From assembly GCF_022063185.1 (NCBI RefSeq), contig NZ_CP091913.1:1132501-1196500 (forward strand): a stretch of DNA of 64,000 nt. The letters are read 5' to 3'. Source of the stretch: Nostoc sp. UHCC 0870. GTDB lineage: Bacteria > Cyanobacteriota > Cyanobacteriia > Cyanobacteriales > Nostocaceae. A model generated the notes under the pieces. The model had not been told where the DNA came from. It was given only the letters and a program-made list of their open reading frames with translations, and made no database searches. Below are positions 45,225 to 54,529 of the stretch, piece after piece. The position numbers and the translations under genes are program-made. Position 1 is the stretch's first letter, and each line of letters starts with the position of its first letter.

Positions 45225-46274
45225 CTACCCAAGATGTTTAAACACAATTTTCAACAATTCTGATTGATTAAACGGTTTTGTTAAATAACCTGAAGACCTG
45301 ACCATTTTAGCTTTTGCTCTGTCAATAAATCCTGTTCTGCCAGTCACCATAATGATTGGTGTATTTTTAAAAGCTGAATGTCTTCGCAATAAAGAACATA
45401 ACTCATAACCATCTAAATTTGGCATTTCTACATCTAATAAAATTAAATCCGGCTTACATCGGAGAATTTGCATCAAAGCCTTGACCGGATCATTGATAGT
45501 CACCACGGCAAATACATTTTCATCTAAAAAACTTTTAATAGAATTTAATACTGTTTGACTATCATCTATACAGGCAATAGTATATAAACTTCTTCGCACT
45601 AACCGAGGGCTATCAACTGGATCTAAATTATTTGATTTAGGTACTGTTTGACTATTTGGTTGCTGCGGCTGAGTTTGTGGTGGTTTATTTGTAGGTACAA
45701 CCGGAGAACTTCCCGCACTATTAGATGTAGATGGAATGCGTTGTCGATTTCTTAACTGCCTTTGACAGTGTTCAACTAATACACGTAAGTCTAAATAACA
45801 AAATTTTGGTAGTTCTTCCCACGCAGTTTCAGGATAAAATTCATAGCTTCCTTCTTTTAAAACTAGAAATGATTCCAGCACTTCTTTAGCTAATTCTTCT
45901 ATGAGAATTGCTGCTTGTTTGGAAGTAATATAGTCTTGATTGACTAACCAGCAAATCGCTTGGTAATCAGCATAAGCTAAAGACTGACTTTCATCTTGGG
46001 GTTCAAACATCAAGCGCATTTGCACACGAGTCCCACTGTTGAGATGAGGAATTTTTTGACTCAAGTGCCGCAGGTGACTATCAAGACGATCAAATAGCTT
46101 ATCTGAATATGAGGCATAGGTAAGTTTACCTTGCTCTAGATTAATTGTCCAAAAAGCTATGTCTGTAAATATGCGTAAACATCCAGTAGCATGGCGACTA
46201 GTTAGCTGTGCTAATAAAGATATGGGATGTAGTTTCTGGATTAACCTGTAGCTACTTATAGGAGTTGTGTTCAT
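45225..46274 (-). CDS. PATAN-domain response regulator (PatA/PilG/TaxP1 type)
   Basis: A 349-residue protein. The N-terminal PATAN/DUF4388-like domain (about 10-190) contains LLAQLTSRHATGCLRIFTDIAFWTI. It is followed by a Pro/Gln/Asn-rich linker and a C-terminal REC domain (IACIDDSQTVLNSI, LILLDVEMPNLDGYE, YLTKPFN). Relatives are the heterocyst-pattern regulator PatA and phototaxis regulators that steer type IV pili. It is the first gene of the five-gene chemotaxis operon. Confidence 0.93.
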   Translation of the reverse strand: MNTTPISSYRLIQKLHPISLLAQLTSRHATGCLRIFTDIAFWTINLEQGKLTYASYSDKLFDRLDSHLRHLSQKIPHLNSGTRVQMRLMFEPQDESQSLAYADYQAICWLVNQDYITSKQAAILIEELAKEVLESFLVLKEGSYEFYPETAWEELPKFCYLDLRVLVEHCQRQLRNRQRIPSTSNSAGSSPVVPTNKPPQTQPQQPNSQTVPKSNNLDPVDSPRLVRRSLYTIACIDDSQTVLNSIKSFLDENVFAVVTINDPVKALMQILRCKPDLILLDVEMPNLDGYELCSLLRRHSAFKNTPIIMVTGRTGFIDRAKAKMVRSSGYLTKPFNQSELLKIVFKHLG

Positions 46275-46792
46275 GTTTTCTTTACTTCAGCTAAATTTGT
46301 TTAGCAGTTTTACCACAATTCCTATCAAGGATCAGTTAATAGTTTTTTGTAATCTTACATACAAATTTTTGAACCCAAGACTTGTGGTTAAACCCCATGA
46401 AAATCATGCGTAAGCTATTGTTGCTGTAGTTACTTGTACTTAAATTAATAGGCACTGAGTAGGATTAAGTCAACAAAAGGTAAAGACTCTAAAGAATCAC
46501 ATACCTTATGAGTAACTTTTAATTCATAAACACTGAAATAATAATGCAAAATTAACAGAATTTAACTTAGCGTTGGTCAGTATTTACACTTAAAAAATTT
46601 CTAATTAACTTAATTCAGGCTGATTTTTAAAATTACTTCCGTAAAATTACGGCACTTTTCTAGAAAATCCCTGAAAATTACCTCAACTGCTGCTGCTGCA
46701 ATTGTGCATATAGTTCCCTATTTGCAAGCGGATATTATTGCATGATTAAAATTCAACGGGCTATTTGCTGTATTGGGTTTTGAAGGGTAATA
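46275..46792. other. Intergenic region upstream of the chemotaxis operon
   Basis: A 518-bp AT-rich gap that presumably carries the operon promoter. I see no clear terminator, repeat or small gene in it. Confidence 0.5.
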
Positions 46793-47410
46793 CTAACTCT
46801 GCAACATAGCTACAATCTTTGCCAACGCACCATCAATTGCATTCAAAATATCCTCATTTCTCAAACGTACCACCAGCAAACCCAAACTTTCCAAAAATTC
46901 CTGGCGGATAGCGTCTTCCTCTTGGGTATAGTCGTGAATCTCACCATCCACCTCCACAACTAAACCTGCTTCCCTACAATAAAAATCTACAATAAAGCGG
47001 TCAATTGCGTGTTGACGGCGAAACTTTAACCCTAAAAGTTGTTTGGATCTCAAATTTTGCCATAGTTTTTCTTCTGCAAGTGTAGGTTCACGCCGCATCT
47101 GTCGCCCCAGTGGCTTGAGTTTCTCCCAGAGGGGTGGCGAAGTTTGCCAAGATACCCCACCCCCTAGCCCCCTCCCCGCAAGCGAGGAGGGGGAAGAAGA
47201 GGTGGAGGAAGAGGAGGTGGAGGAAGACGAGGGGGGGGAAGACGAGGGGGGGGAAGACGAGGGGGGGGAAGACGAGGTGAGGGAAGAAGAGTTGAGGGAA
47301 GAAGAGTTGAGGGAAGAAGAGTTGAGGGAAGAAGAGTTGAGGGAAGAAGAGTTGAGGGAAGAAGAGGGGAAAGAATAAAAGGGGGGATTTGGGTGTTGAT
47401 CTTGGGACAT
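46793..47410 (-). CDS. DUF559-type endonuclease with repeat-encoded Ser-rich N-terminus
   Basis: The C-terminal ~115 residues are a standard DUF559 (Vsr-like, PD-(D/E)xK fold) protein: LRREPTLAEEKLW-type helix (MRREPTLAEEKLWQNLR), LGLKFRRQHAIDRFIVDFYCREAGLVVEVDGEIH and a final LLVVRLRNEDI. The N-terminal ~85 residues are repeats: six copies of SSSLN/T, then SSSPP and SSSTS, followed by a translated dispersed repeat (LAGRGLGGGVSW). The start at 47410 includes all this; a GTG-type start nearer the domain is possible. Confidence 0.82.
   Translation of the reverse strand: MSQDQHPNPPFYSFPSSSLNSSSLNSSSLNSSSLNSSSLNSSSLTSSSPPSSSPPSSSPPSSSSTSSSSTSSSPSSLAGRGLGGGVSWQTSPPLWEKLKPLGRQMRREPTLAEEKLWQNLRSKQLLGLKFRRQHAIDRFIVDFYCREAGLVVEVDGEIHDYTQEEDAIRQEFLESLGLLVVRLRNEDILNAIDGALAKIVAMLQS
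47155..47375. repeat. 15-bp minisatellite next to a dispersed repeat, inside the DUF559 gene
   Basis: From about 47281, GGAAGAAGAGTTGAG is repeated five to six times; GGAAGACGAGGGGGG variants occupy 47225-47280 and GGAAGAAGAGGTGGA variants 47192-47224. The left end abuts the CCCTCCCCGCAAGCGAGGAGGGGG hairpin repeat. The unit is a multiple of three, so copy-number change preserves the frame. Confidence 0.9.
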
Positions 47411-47491
47411 TTAGTTACACTTTGCTGCTAGTCTTTCCTTATTTTTCCCAGAATGAAATTAAGTCAGTCAGCGCAACGCAACCAAATTCAT

Positions 47492-47535
47492 AGCCCCCTC
47501 CTCGCTTGCGGGGAGGGGGTTGGGGGTGGGGTTCT
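47492..47535. repeat. Dispersed hairpin repeat, copy
   Basis: AGCCCCCTCCTCGCTTGCGGGGAGGGGGTTGGGGGTGGGG in outline; relatives at 38848 and 52641. Confidence 0.75.
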
Positions 47536-47548
47536 ACCACCGACATCA

Positions 47549-49690
47549 TCATTCAGACACCCTCTCAAACCTTTCCCTGACTTCTTCCACCGTCATCCCC
47601 AAAATATTAGCCACCGCTTGCAATAGACTCTCATCTTGGGTAGCTTGATAAAAACTAGCCAGATTGCTGATCGAAAGACCTAAATCATGTTCGTCATTAA
47701 ACTCAAACGTAATCTGTAAATCTTCCAGGTAATAGGTTTTGGCTTGTTCTATCTCTCCCCATTCCTTTGCAACCTGACCAAGTTGGTAGTAGGTACTAGC
47801 TTGGCTATAACGATCGCCAAATTCAATTTTGATATCCAAAGCCTGTTGATAATAGGTTTTGGCTTGTTCCCATTCCCTTAATTGCTGGGCTACACTTCCC
47901 AAATTATTGTAGGTGCGGGCTTGGCTTAAGCGATCGCTATATTCAATAAAGATATCCAAAGCTTGTTGATAATAAGTTTTGGCTTGTTCCCATTCCCTTA
48001 ATTCTTGGGTTAGTATTCCTAACTGTCCGTAGGTGCTGGCTTGGCTTAAGCGATCGCCAAATTCAAGTTTGATATCTAAAGCTTGTTGATAATAGGTTTT
48101 GGCTTGTTCCCATTCCCTTAATTCTTGGGCTACTTTTCCCAACTGGTGGTATGTGCTGGCTTGGCTTAAGCGATCACTAAATTCAATAAAGATATCTAAA
48201 GCTTGTTGATAATAGGTTTTGGCTTGTTCCCATTTCCTTAATTCTTGGGTTAGTATTCCTAACTGTCCGTAGGTGCTGGCTTGGCTTAAGCGATCGCCAT
48301 ATTCAATAAAGATATCCAAAGCTTGTTGATAATAGGTTTTGGCTTGTTCCCATTCCCTTAATTCTTGGGCTACGATTCCCAACTGGTGGTATGTGCGGGC
48401 TTGGCTTAAGCGATCGCTATATTCAATTTTGATATCCAAAGCTTGTTGATAATAGGTTTTGGCTTGTTCCCATTCCCTTAATTCTTGGGCTACCATTCCC
48501 AAGTTGTGGTATGTGCGGGCTTGGCTTAAGCGATCGCCATATTCAATAAAGATATCCAAAGCTTGTTGATAATAGGTTTTGGCCTGTTCCCATTCCCTTA
48601 ATTCTTGGGCTACACTTCCCAAGTTGTGGTAGGTGCGGGCTTGGCTTAAGCGATCGCCTATCTCTTGGTAAATGTTTAAACACTGCTGATAAAAGGTAGT
48701 AGCTTCTGAAAATTTTCTCAATTTTAAATAAGCATTACCTATCTTCAATAATGCAATATTTTCACGGCGGCGATTTTCTATCTGTCTAGAAATCAACAAT
48801 GATTCTTCATAATACTTGATTGCTGTTTCAAATTGCCTTTCTTGAGAGTAAGTATCACCTAATGTATTAATAACTTCTGATTGGAATAATCCGTCTTGAA
48901 AATTCTCAGCAATCTTTTTGGCTGCTTCTAAATATTCTCTAGCTTTTTCTGGCTTTATCTGGCTCAAATAAGCACGCCCTAGCTGATGTAAAATATTACT
49001 ATAGCTGCGGAGACTACCTTCTGTTGGCTGTTGCCCAGTTGGGTTATGTTCCATTAACAGACGGTGTAATATATCTATTCGTTCTTGCTTTTCTGGCGGT
49101 TCTAATCTATCTATGATCTCACTATTTTGAGTCTGACTAATAGCGTTTTCTATAGTTTTATTTGGTGTTTTAAAGCGAAATATTCCTGAACGCCAAGCCC
49201 AAAAATCAGGTGCAAATTTAGCTAGGCGCGTGATGGCATAGTCTGGCAGAATAAATAATATGGGATGAGGTACACTTCTTTTATAAGCATCCCGCACAAA
49301 ATTTAAGTCTTGTAAAACTGGCGGGTAGTCACCAAAAACACCAATAGCATTTTCTAAGCCTCTGACAATCAAGACTAACTTTTTATTCGCTTCTACCTGA
49401 ATATGAGCTAATCTTTGGACAATTTCATCTCGCAAAAATCGCAGATTAGCATCCTGAGAATTGACAATAAAAAATTGAATATTTTCACATTCTGGGTTAT
49501 TTTGCAACGCTGCAATTAATAAGTCTACATCTGGTGGAAAGTTAACTTCCACAAAACCAAGTGTAAACTTTTCTGCAAAGTCTATAAAAGTCAGTAACTC
49601 AGCAAAAGATTCTTGATTAATTGTGATAAATTGCCCAAGTTCTGCACTATTGACTTGTGAGTGCTGCAAGGGCTTTTTGGAAGAACTCAT
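47549..49690 (-). CDS. Tetratricopeptide-repeat protein, partner of the upstream NTPase
   Basis: A 713-residue protein. The first ~190 residues form a non-TPR alpha/beta domain (VEVNFPPDVDLLIAAL...KKLVLIVRGLENAIGVFGDYPP...HPILFILPDYAITRLA) resembling a P-loop-less NTPase sensor. About twelve TPRs follow from residue ~230. Seven consecutive repeats are nearly identical 40-residue units built on REWEQAKTYYQQALDI. The tail is LLQAVANILGMTVEEVRERFERV. The gene overlaps the end of the NTPase gene by 44 bp, so the two are coupled. TPR arrays of this kind bind proteins and are common in STAND-type sensors. Confidence 0.88.
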   Translation of the reverse strand: MSSSKKPLQHSQVNSAELGQFITINQESFAELLTFIDFAEKFTLGFVEVNFPPDVDLLIAALQNNPECENIQFFIVNSQDANLRFLRDEIVQRLAHIQVEANKKLVLIVRGLENAIGVFGDYPPVLQDLNFVRDAYKRSVPHPILFILPDYAITRLAKFAPDFWAWRSGIFRFKTPNKTIENAISQTQNSEIIDRLEPPEKQERIDILHRLLMEHNPTGQQPTEGSLRSYSNILHQLGRAYLSQIKPEKAREYLEAAKKIAENFQDGLFQSEVINTLGDTYSQERQFETAIKYYEESLLISRQIENRRRENIALLKIGNAYLKLRKFSEATTFYQQCLNIYQEIGDRLSQARTYHNLGSVAQELREWEQAKTYYQQALDIFIEYGDRLSQARTYHNLGMVAQELREWEQAKTYYQQALDIKIEYSDRLSQARTYHQLGIVAQELREWEQAKTYYQQALDIFIEYGDRLSQASTYGQLGILTQELRKWEQAKTYYQQALDIFIEFSDRLSQASTYHQLGKVAQELREWEQAKTYYQQALDIKLEFGDRLSQASTYGQLGILTQELREWEQAKTYYQQALDIFIEYSDRLSQARTYNNLGSVAQQLREWEQAKTYYQQALDIKIEFGDRYSQASTYYQLGQVAKEWGEIEQAKTYYLEDLQITFEFNDEHDLGLSISNLASFYQATQDESLLQAVANILGMTVEEVRERFERVSE
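47800..48660. repeat. Near-identical 120-bp tandem repeats inside the TPR gene
   Basis: Seven copies of a 120-bp unit, each containing GCTTGTTGATAATAGGTTTTGG and TTGGCTTAAGCGATCG in outline. They differ at a few positions that recur in alternating pattern (FIEYG versus KIEYS/KIEFG). The similarity at DNA level shows recent duplication or gene conversion. Confidence 0.9.
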
Positions 49691-50993
49691 TTTGTTTTAC
49701 CACGGGATTGGGGTAATTCCAACGTTTATTGCCGTTGTACTCTAAGACTGAAGTGTTAAACAGCATCAATTGACCAATTTCATCTTTGCTCACGTCTTTA
49801 TTGATGCACACTTGCGCTAAATGTTGATAATGTTCTTCAGGGATAAATCTTTCAAAACCAAATTGCTGTTGTTTGATAGCATATTCCACATCTTCAGCAG
49901 TAATTTTGGGATGTTTTTTAGTGCTAGCAGTTTGACAAGCACTCCGCATCATCTGCATAAGTTGACGGACATGACCACCACTAGCTTTAGTTAACTCTAG
50001 CAATTCTTGGCGAGATACAAATACAGCATCAACATCTACGCGCTTCTCTATCAAACTAGCAACCGCATCTAATCCGGCTTGATTGTAGTTTAAATTGCAG
50101 ACATCACGTTCAAATTCATAGATATTCACCATTGGCACAATATGAGGATTCCCATCAAACTGACATAGGGGATTTTTGGGTGAACAAAGAATAGAAATTG
50201 GTACTGTATAAATAATTGTACAGTGGAGTTCTTGTAACTGAGCTGCGTAGTCAAAAAATAAATGATCTGCAACCGCAGGGGGAACTCTATCTAGGTTATC
50301 AAAAATAATCAGTAAGCCTTTAAACTCAGGAAATTTTTTTCTAAGTTTAACGTAAGCATCACCCAGTAATAGGTTAATATCTGCCTTCAGGCGTGATAAG
50401 TCTTTTTCTAAAGTTTGGCGAATTGTAGTTTTTTGTTTATCAGAACCTTTAATCTGCGCTAGCAATTTCACCATTAATTTTGCGATAAATGGTGCTTGTG
50501 GTTGGAGGGTTGCTTCTCCCTCAATGCTGACAGATTTTTCTACACTTTCTTCTGTCTCTTGAGTAATTTCTTTAAACCAAGATTCAAAATTTTGTAATAA
50601 TGCTTTATCAAAATTTAAGCCTAATTTTCTTAACTCATATTCTACTTGCTTGATAACTATTAAATATAAATCTGTATAGTTAGCATCATTAATATCTGTT
50701 TCTTCATTTACTTCTAAATAAATAACATGATAATTTTCTTGCCAAAGCGTTTGAATACGTTTTAGCTCTGTACTTTTACCACACCCACGATGCCCAGTAA
50801 ATAGAATTGTGGTAAAGTCTGAGGGTTCTTGAAACTCTAGAAGTGTACTAACATTATCCACTGCTGAAGTTTTGCGGACTGCGGATAAATCGACATAGTA
50901 TTTTTCTATATCTTCACCTTCTAAGGGTTCAACGCTACAAGCTTGAAAGGCTGATTTCAGAGTATTAGCACGTTGAAAATTAGGTATGGCCAT
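49647..50993 (-). CDS. P-loop NTPase, Orc/Cdc6-STAND-like
   Basis: A 448-residue ATPase with Walker A GHRGCGKST (67-75), Walker B LLIIFDNLDR (D232) and a C-terminal winged-helix-like region (KASGGHVRQLMQMMRSAC, then ITAEDVEYAIKQQQ). The N-terminus PNFQRANTLKSAFQACSVEPL is a short leader. The layout resembles Orc1/Cdc6-like AAA and STAND-type regulators. It precedes and overlaps the TPR gene, suggesting a two-protein signalling NTPase in which the TPR partner senses or recruits. No effector domain is evident in either protein. Confidence 0.82.
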   Translation of the reverse strand: MAIPNFQRANTLKSAFQACSVEPLEGEDIEKYYVDLSAVRKTSAVDNVSTLLEFQEPSDFTTILFTGHRGCGKSTELKRIQTLWQENYHVIYLEVNEETDINDANYTDLYLIVIKQVEYELRKLGLNFDKALLQNFESWFKEITQETEESVEKSVSIEGEATLQPQAPFIAKLMVKLLAQIKGSDKQKTTIRQTLEKDLSRLKADINLLLGDAYVKLRKKFPEFKGLLIIFDNLDRVPPAVADHLFFDYAAQLQELHCTIIYTVPISILCSPKNPLCQFDGNPHIVPMVNIYEFERDVCNLNYNQAGLDAVASLIEKRVDVDAVFVSRQELLELTKASGGHVRQLMQMMRSACQTASTKKHPKITAEDVEYAIKQQQFGFERFIPEEHYQHLAQVCINKDVSKDEIGQLMLFNTSVLEYNGNKRWNYPNPVVKQNEFFQKALAALTSQ

Positions 50994-51391
50994 TGTTTCT
51001 AGTTAATTTATAAATATAAATACTCAATGAAAGAATTTTAGGCGATCAGCTACCCTGATTTTTCACGTTATGTAGAAAAGTTGACGGGAAACCTAACCCC
51101 CTAACCCCCTTCCCTGGTGGGAAGGGGGAATATGTAGAGACGCTGCATACAACGTCTCTACAGTTATAGGCTACGGTGTACACACAAGTTATCGAATCAC
51201 TATCAGTCCTCTGTTTAACCCACCCTAACCCTCCCCTTGGAAATGGGAGGGAACTAGATTTTCCGGTTTCCCCCCTTTCCAAGGGGGGATTAAGGGGGGT
51301 AATTCGACTTGTGTGTACACGGTAGGTGAACGGGGAGAGGTACTCTTGTAGCCGCGACTTCTAGTCCTGCGGCATTTTTGGCAAATAAATC
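50994..51391. other. Intergenic region filled with dispersed repeats
   Basis: It holds a TGTAGAGACG/CGTCTCTACA hairpin (51133-51162), a MITE-like element (51171-51325) and CCCCTAACCCCCTTCCC-type fragments. The open frame on the minus strand here is repeat-derived. No gene is supported. Confidence 0.7.
51171..51325. repeat. MITE-like element with CTACGGTGTACACACAAGT ends
   Basis: CTACGGTGTACACACAAGT (51171-51189) is mirrored by ACTTGTGTGTACACGGTAG (51307-51325) with one mismatch. An end of the same family is at 12756-12774. The interior holds GGGAGGG/CCCTCCC and CCTTTCCAAGGGGGG hairpins. Confidence 0.75.
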
Positions 51392-51913
51392 TCAGGAAGC
51401 CTTGGCTTCCAAAGACTTGAGCAACTCAGTATTTACACCAGATTCACGAGTCAGGGCAATTTTGCCAGTGCGAGCAATTTCCCTAATCCCAAACTTTTGT
51501 AGCACCTGCACGATCGCCACCATCTTACCAGGATCGCCCACAACTTCTAAAGTCAGGGAATCTTCTGCTACATCTACTACACGCGCCCGGAATATCTGAG
51601 CTAGTTCGATGACTTCAGAACGGTTGCTGCTAGTAGCGTTCACCTTCAAAAGCATCAATTCTCGCTCTACACAAGGGGTTTCTGTAATATCCTGCACCTT
51701 GAGGACATTGACCAACTTGTATAGTTGTTTAGTGAGCTGTTCAATTACGCGATCGTCACCAGGTACAACCATCGTAATGCGGGAAACTCCCCCCTGCTCA
51801 CCCGAACCAACTGCGAGGCTTTCGATATTAAAGCCACGACGCGCAAACAAACTAGCAATGCGGGAGAGAACCCCCGCCTCATCTTCTACCAAAACTGAAA
51901 GGGTATGTTTCAT
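51392..51913 (-). CDS. ilvN: Acetolactate synthase small (regulatory) subunit
   Basis: The protein begins [36 protein letters not shown], an ACT domain that binds valine for feedback control of branched-chain amino acid synthesis. The second domain ([32 protein letters not shown]) is also standard. I place the start at 51913; four extra codons upstream lack conservation. Length (about 173) is normal. ilvB is not in the window, as is common in cyanobacteria. Confidence 0.96.
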   Translation of the reverse strand: MKHTLSVLVEDEAGVLSRIASLFARRGFNIESLAVGSGEQGGVSRITMVVPGDDRVIEQLTKQLYKLVNVLKVQDITETPCVERELMLLKVNATSSNRSEVIELAQIFRARVVDVAEDSLTLEVVGDPGKMVAIVQVLQKFGIREIARTGKIALTRESGVNTELLKSLEAKAS

Positions 51914-52197
51914 CTTTGCCAACACAGACTCAGGAAGCTATTGCTAACGCAAACATTAACTAATAGCCACCTGACACGTACTGCTTACTAAGTGAATAAA
52001 TATAAGTCTTGTCCCTTATTTTAAACTCAATACCTGCACCTGTTCTATTCTTCTCTAGCAAAAAGTTAGGTCTACATCATACTGAAAGCATATGTTTTGA
52101 GGAGTGCATATCTTTTTGTGGACAGATGTGCATAGTTTACCAAACATCTATGATATCCGTATTATTAACACTATGCAGTTTCAGGAGGATGAAATTT

Positions 52198-52551
52198 ATG
52201 AGTTGGCTCAAAAGAATTTTTGGTATGGAAAAACCCCAAAACGCCCAAGTAAATCCCTCCCCCCAAGTACCGCAAGCGGCTACTTCCACTGCTACCCAAT
52301 CAATTCCACCAGAACGTTTGGGGTTAAATGGAGAATATGACCAAAGTGGTTTAGCAAAGCGGGTAGCATTGGCATTTGATCAGGATGCACAACTAAATAG
52401 TATAGATTCCCTGTGGGTAGCTCAGACTGCTGGGACTGTAGTGTTGAAAGGCAAAGTTCCTAACCAAGAAGTTCTCAACAAAATGAGGTCTGTAGCCCAA
52501 AATGTACACGGTACTACATCTGTTGATACTGCTCAAGTTACCATTGGCTAG
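52198..52551 (+). CDS. BON-domain protein
   Basis: ATG 52198 is preceded by AGGAGG at nine bases; the frame continues upstream without support. The 117-residue protein has a Pro/Gln/Ala-rich N-terminal linker (about 12-38) and a BON domain: KRVALAFDQDAQLNSIDSLWVAQTAGTVVLKGKVPNQEVLNKMRSVAQNVHGTTSVDTAQVTI. BON domains bind phospholipid or other membranes. No signal peptide is visible, although MSWLKRIFGM is amphipathic. Confidence 0.88.
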   Translation: MSWLKRIFGMEKPQNAQVNPSPQVPQAATSTATQSIPPERLGLNGEYDQSGLAKRVALAFDQDAQLNSIDSLWVAQTAGTVVLKGKVPNQEVLNKMRSVAQNVHGTTSVDTAQVTIG

Positions 52552-52558
52552 TTGAAGA

Positions 52559-52605
52559 AGGTGATAGGTGATAGGTGACAGGTGACAGGTGACAGGTGAT
52601 AGGTT
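52559..52605. repeat. STRR heptamer block GGTGATA/GGTGACA
   Basis: Six to seven units directly after the BON gene. Confidence 0.88.
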
Positions 52606-52640
52606 ATGTCATGTTCGCTTCATTCCTGACGAAACCCGAA

Positions 52641-52712
52641 GAACCCCACCCCGCCACAGCTACGCTTTGTCTCCCCTCCCCGTTCACGGGGAGGGGTTGG
52701 GGGTGGGGTTCT
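52641..52712. repeat. Dispersed hairpin repeat, interrupted copy
   Basis: GAACCCCACCCC...CCCCTCCCCGTTCACGGGGAGGGG...GGGGTGGGGTTC forms a long inverted repeat between converging genes, so it may also help end transcription. Confidence 0.7.
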
Positions 52713-52719
52713 TTGACAG

Positions 52720-53640
52720 CTAAATCCCTCCATCTTGAAGAGATTGATCAATCCAGTTTAAAATGGCTTGGTTGACTTGCTCTGGACATTCATCATGGGG
52801 ACAATGACCTACATCTTCTAAGTTAAGTATTTGTAGCCGTTCATTATATTGAGCAAATCGACTGGCTAGTATAGGCGGGACAAAGCGGTCTTTTTGTCCC
52901 CAAATTAGTAACATGGGAATTTTGATATTTGGTAACAGTGCTTTCACACTTGGACTAAAATTAATAGCGATCGCAGCTTTAAATAATGCACTAAAAGCAC
53001 GGGCTGAACCCCTATCTTGGGGAGGCCCAGCTAAAATATCTATCAGTTCGTCAGTAATTGCTTCGGGATTCGCATAAGCCAAACTAGCCCAGCGACGTAA
53101 TACACTGGGTTGACGCACAAAGTAAAATACAGGCTTTAACACTAGTGGAGAAGCGACAATATTTTTGATTGTCTTCACCAAAGGACGCAGAATAGGCGGA
53201 ATAGCTTCTTGCTCTAATGATGGGTCAGGTAAACTCATCATGACAATCCCTTTTACCATATCTGGATGAGCTGCGGCGGCGGCTAAGGAAACTAGAGAAC
53301 CATTGGAATTGCCCACTAATACCACTGGTTGACGGATAAAAGCTTGCCAAAACTCATATACCTGCTCTACCCATAGTTCTATACTGTAGTTGGCGGGAGC
53401 TTTTTCTGAACCCCCAAAACCGAGCATATCGAGAGCATAAACTGTGTGATGTTCGCTTAATGCTTCTAAGTTATGTCGCCAATGACCAATAGAAGCACCA
53501 AAACCGTGTAATAAAATCAGAGGCGTTGTTTTTTGGTGATTTTGACTGGCGCGAATATAGGTATAACGAATTTGCCAACCACGCCATACCCAGTCCCTTT
53601 GATTCCCAACTCTTTCTTGCCAGTGTACTGCGATCGCCAT
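52720..53640 (-). CDS. Alpha/beta-hydrolase
   Basis: The fold is clear: LILLHGFGASIGHWRHNLEAL (oxyanion region), nucleophile elbow VLVGNSNGSLVSLAAA, acid in LLIWGQKDRFVP and catalytic histidine in VGHCPHDECPEQVN. The 306-residue length and the HGFGAS...GNSNGS pattern resemble cyanobacterial and plant chloroplast hydrolases of the pheophytinase-like type, but substrate cannot be assigned. The start at 53640 (MAIAVHWQ) is preferred; seven earlier codons lack a ribosome site. Confidence 0.9.
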   Translation of the reverse strand: MAIAVHWQERVGNQRDWVWRGWQIRYTYIRASQNHQKTTPLILLHGFGASIGHWRHNLEALSEHHTVYALDMLGFGGSEKAPANYSIELWVEQVYEFWQAFIRQPVVLVGNSNGSLVSLAAAAAHPDMVKGIVMMSLPDPSLEQEAIPPILRPLVKTIKNIVASPLVLKPVFYFVRQPSVLRRWASLAYANPEAITDELIDILAGPPQDRGSARAFSALFKAAIAINFSPSVKALLPNIKIPMLLIWGQKDRFVPPILASRFAQYNERLQILNLEDVGHCPHDECPEQVNQAILNWIDQSLQDGGI

Positions 53641-53661
53641 GTCGCTTCCCTCCGAATTCAA

Positions 53662-53995
53662 AATTGAATATAATTGAGGACTTAACTTCTATTCTAAAGA
53701 TAGGGGAATGTTGACTATTAACTATCATTAAACGAATTGAAAAATAATTGTTACAATAGTTAATGGTTCTCTAGGTTGTGTGATTTAAATTAACTATTGC
53801 AGAGAAATTCTCTGAGAGTGAGTAGAATAGCAAATACAGAGAGAACATATCACTCTGTGGACTAGCTAACCCAAAACTATAGACTTATGATCAAGTCATT
53901 AGTTATTTTATTGTTGTGCTTATGAGCCACACCAACCAAAATCAAGTTAATTCAGTCCAAGCCAAATTCTTAGCAAAGGAATCCCATTAACTATA
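53662..53995. other. Divergent spacer and infC leader
   Basis: Short hairpins such as AGAGAAATTCTCT (53801-53813) and repeated AGAGAG segments lie 150-200 bp before infC. This leader may take part in the autogenous control known for IF-3 genes; nothing more specific is visible. Confidence 0.4.
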
Positions 53996-54529
53996 ATGCC
54001 TGTGATTGAGAAAAAAAGAACTCGCGATCTGCCCCAAATTAACGAAAGAATTCGCTTCCCCAAAATTCGAGTCATTGACACTGACGGCTCTCAGCTAGGA
54101 ATTCTGACTCCCCAGGAAGCTCTGCAACTAGCAGAAGACAAGGAGCTTGATCTAGTGCTGCTCAGTGACAAGGCCGATCCGCCAGTATGTCGGATTATGG
54201 ACTATGGGAAATATAAGTTTGAGCAGGAGAAGAAAGCGCGGGAAGCCCGGAAAAAGCAGCACACAGCCGATGTGAAAGAAGTTAAGATGCGTTACAAGAT
54301 AGAAGAACACGACTACAATGTGCGTGTTAAGCAAGCAGAACGCTTCTTGAAAGATGGTGATAAAGTCAAGGCGACTGTGATGTTCCGGGGGCGAGAGATT
54401 CAACACAGTGACTTAGCAGAAACCTTACTCAAGCGGATGGCTACAGATTTAGAGCCATTCGGTGAAGTACAACAAGCACCTAAAAAGGAAGGGCGCAACA
54501 TGATGATGCTGATTTCGCCCAAGAAATAA
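53996..54529 (+). CDS. infC: Translation initiation factor IF-3
   Basis: A 177-residue IF-3: N-terminal domain with [29 protein letters not shown], basic linker [13 protein letters not shown], and C-terminal domain with [26 protein letters not shown] and [14 protein letters not shown]. It binds the 30S subunit and checks the initiator codon. Here the start is ATG, not the AUU used in E. coli. No rpmI-rplT follows; the next gene is a transporter. Confidence 0.98.
   Translation: MPVIEKKRTRDLPQINERIRFPKIRVIDTDGSQLGILTPQEALQLAEDKELDLVLLSDKADPPVCRIMDYGKYKFEQEKKAREARKKQHTADVKEVKMRYKIEEHDYNVRVKQAERFLKDGDKVKATVMFRGREIQHSDLAETLLKRMATDLEPFGEVQQAPKKEGRNMMMLISPKK

Noticed and set aside
47043-47378. Plus-strand Glu-rich frame of 111 codons
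   Set aside because: It is the antisense reading of the minisatellite in the DUF559 gene; the minus strand encodes a real domain.
47800-48660. CRISPR-like repeat array
   Set aside because: The 120-bp periodicity is in frame and encodes TPRs.
51046-51282. 78-codon minus-strand frame
   Set aside because: It is composed of MITE and hairpin repeat sequence.
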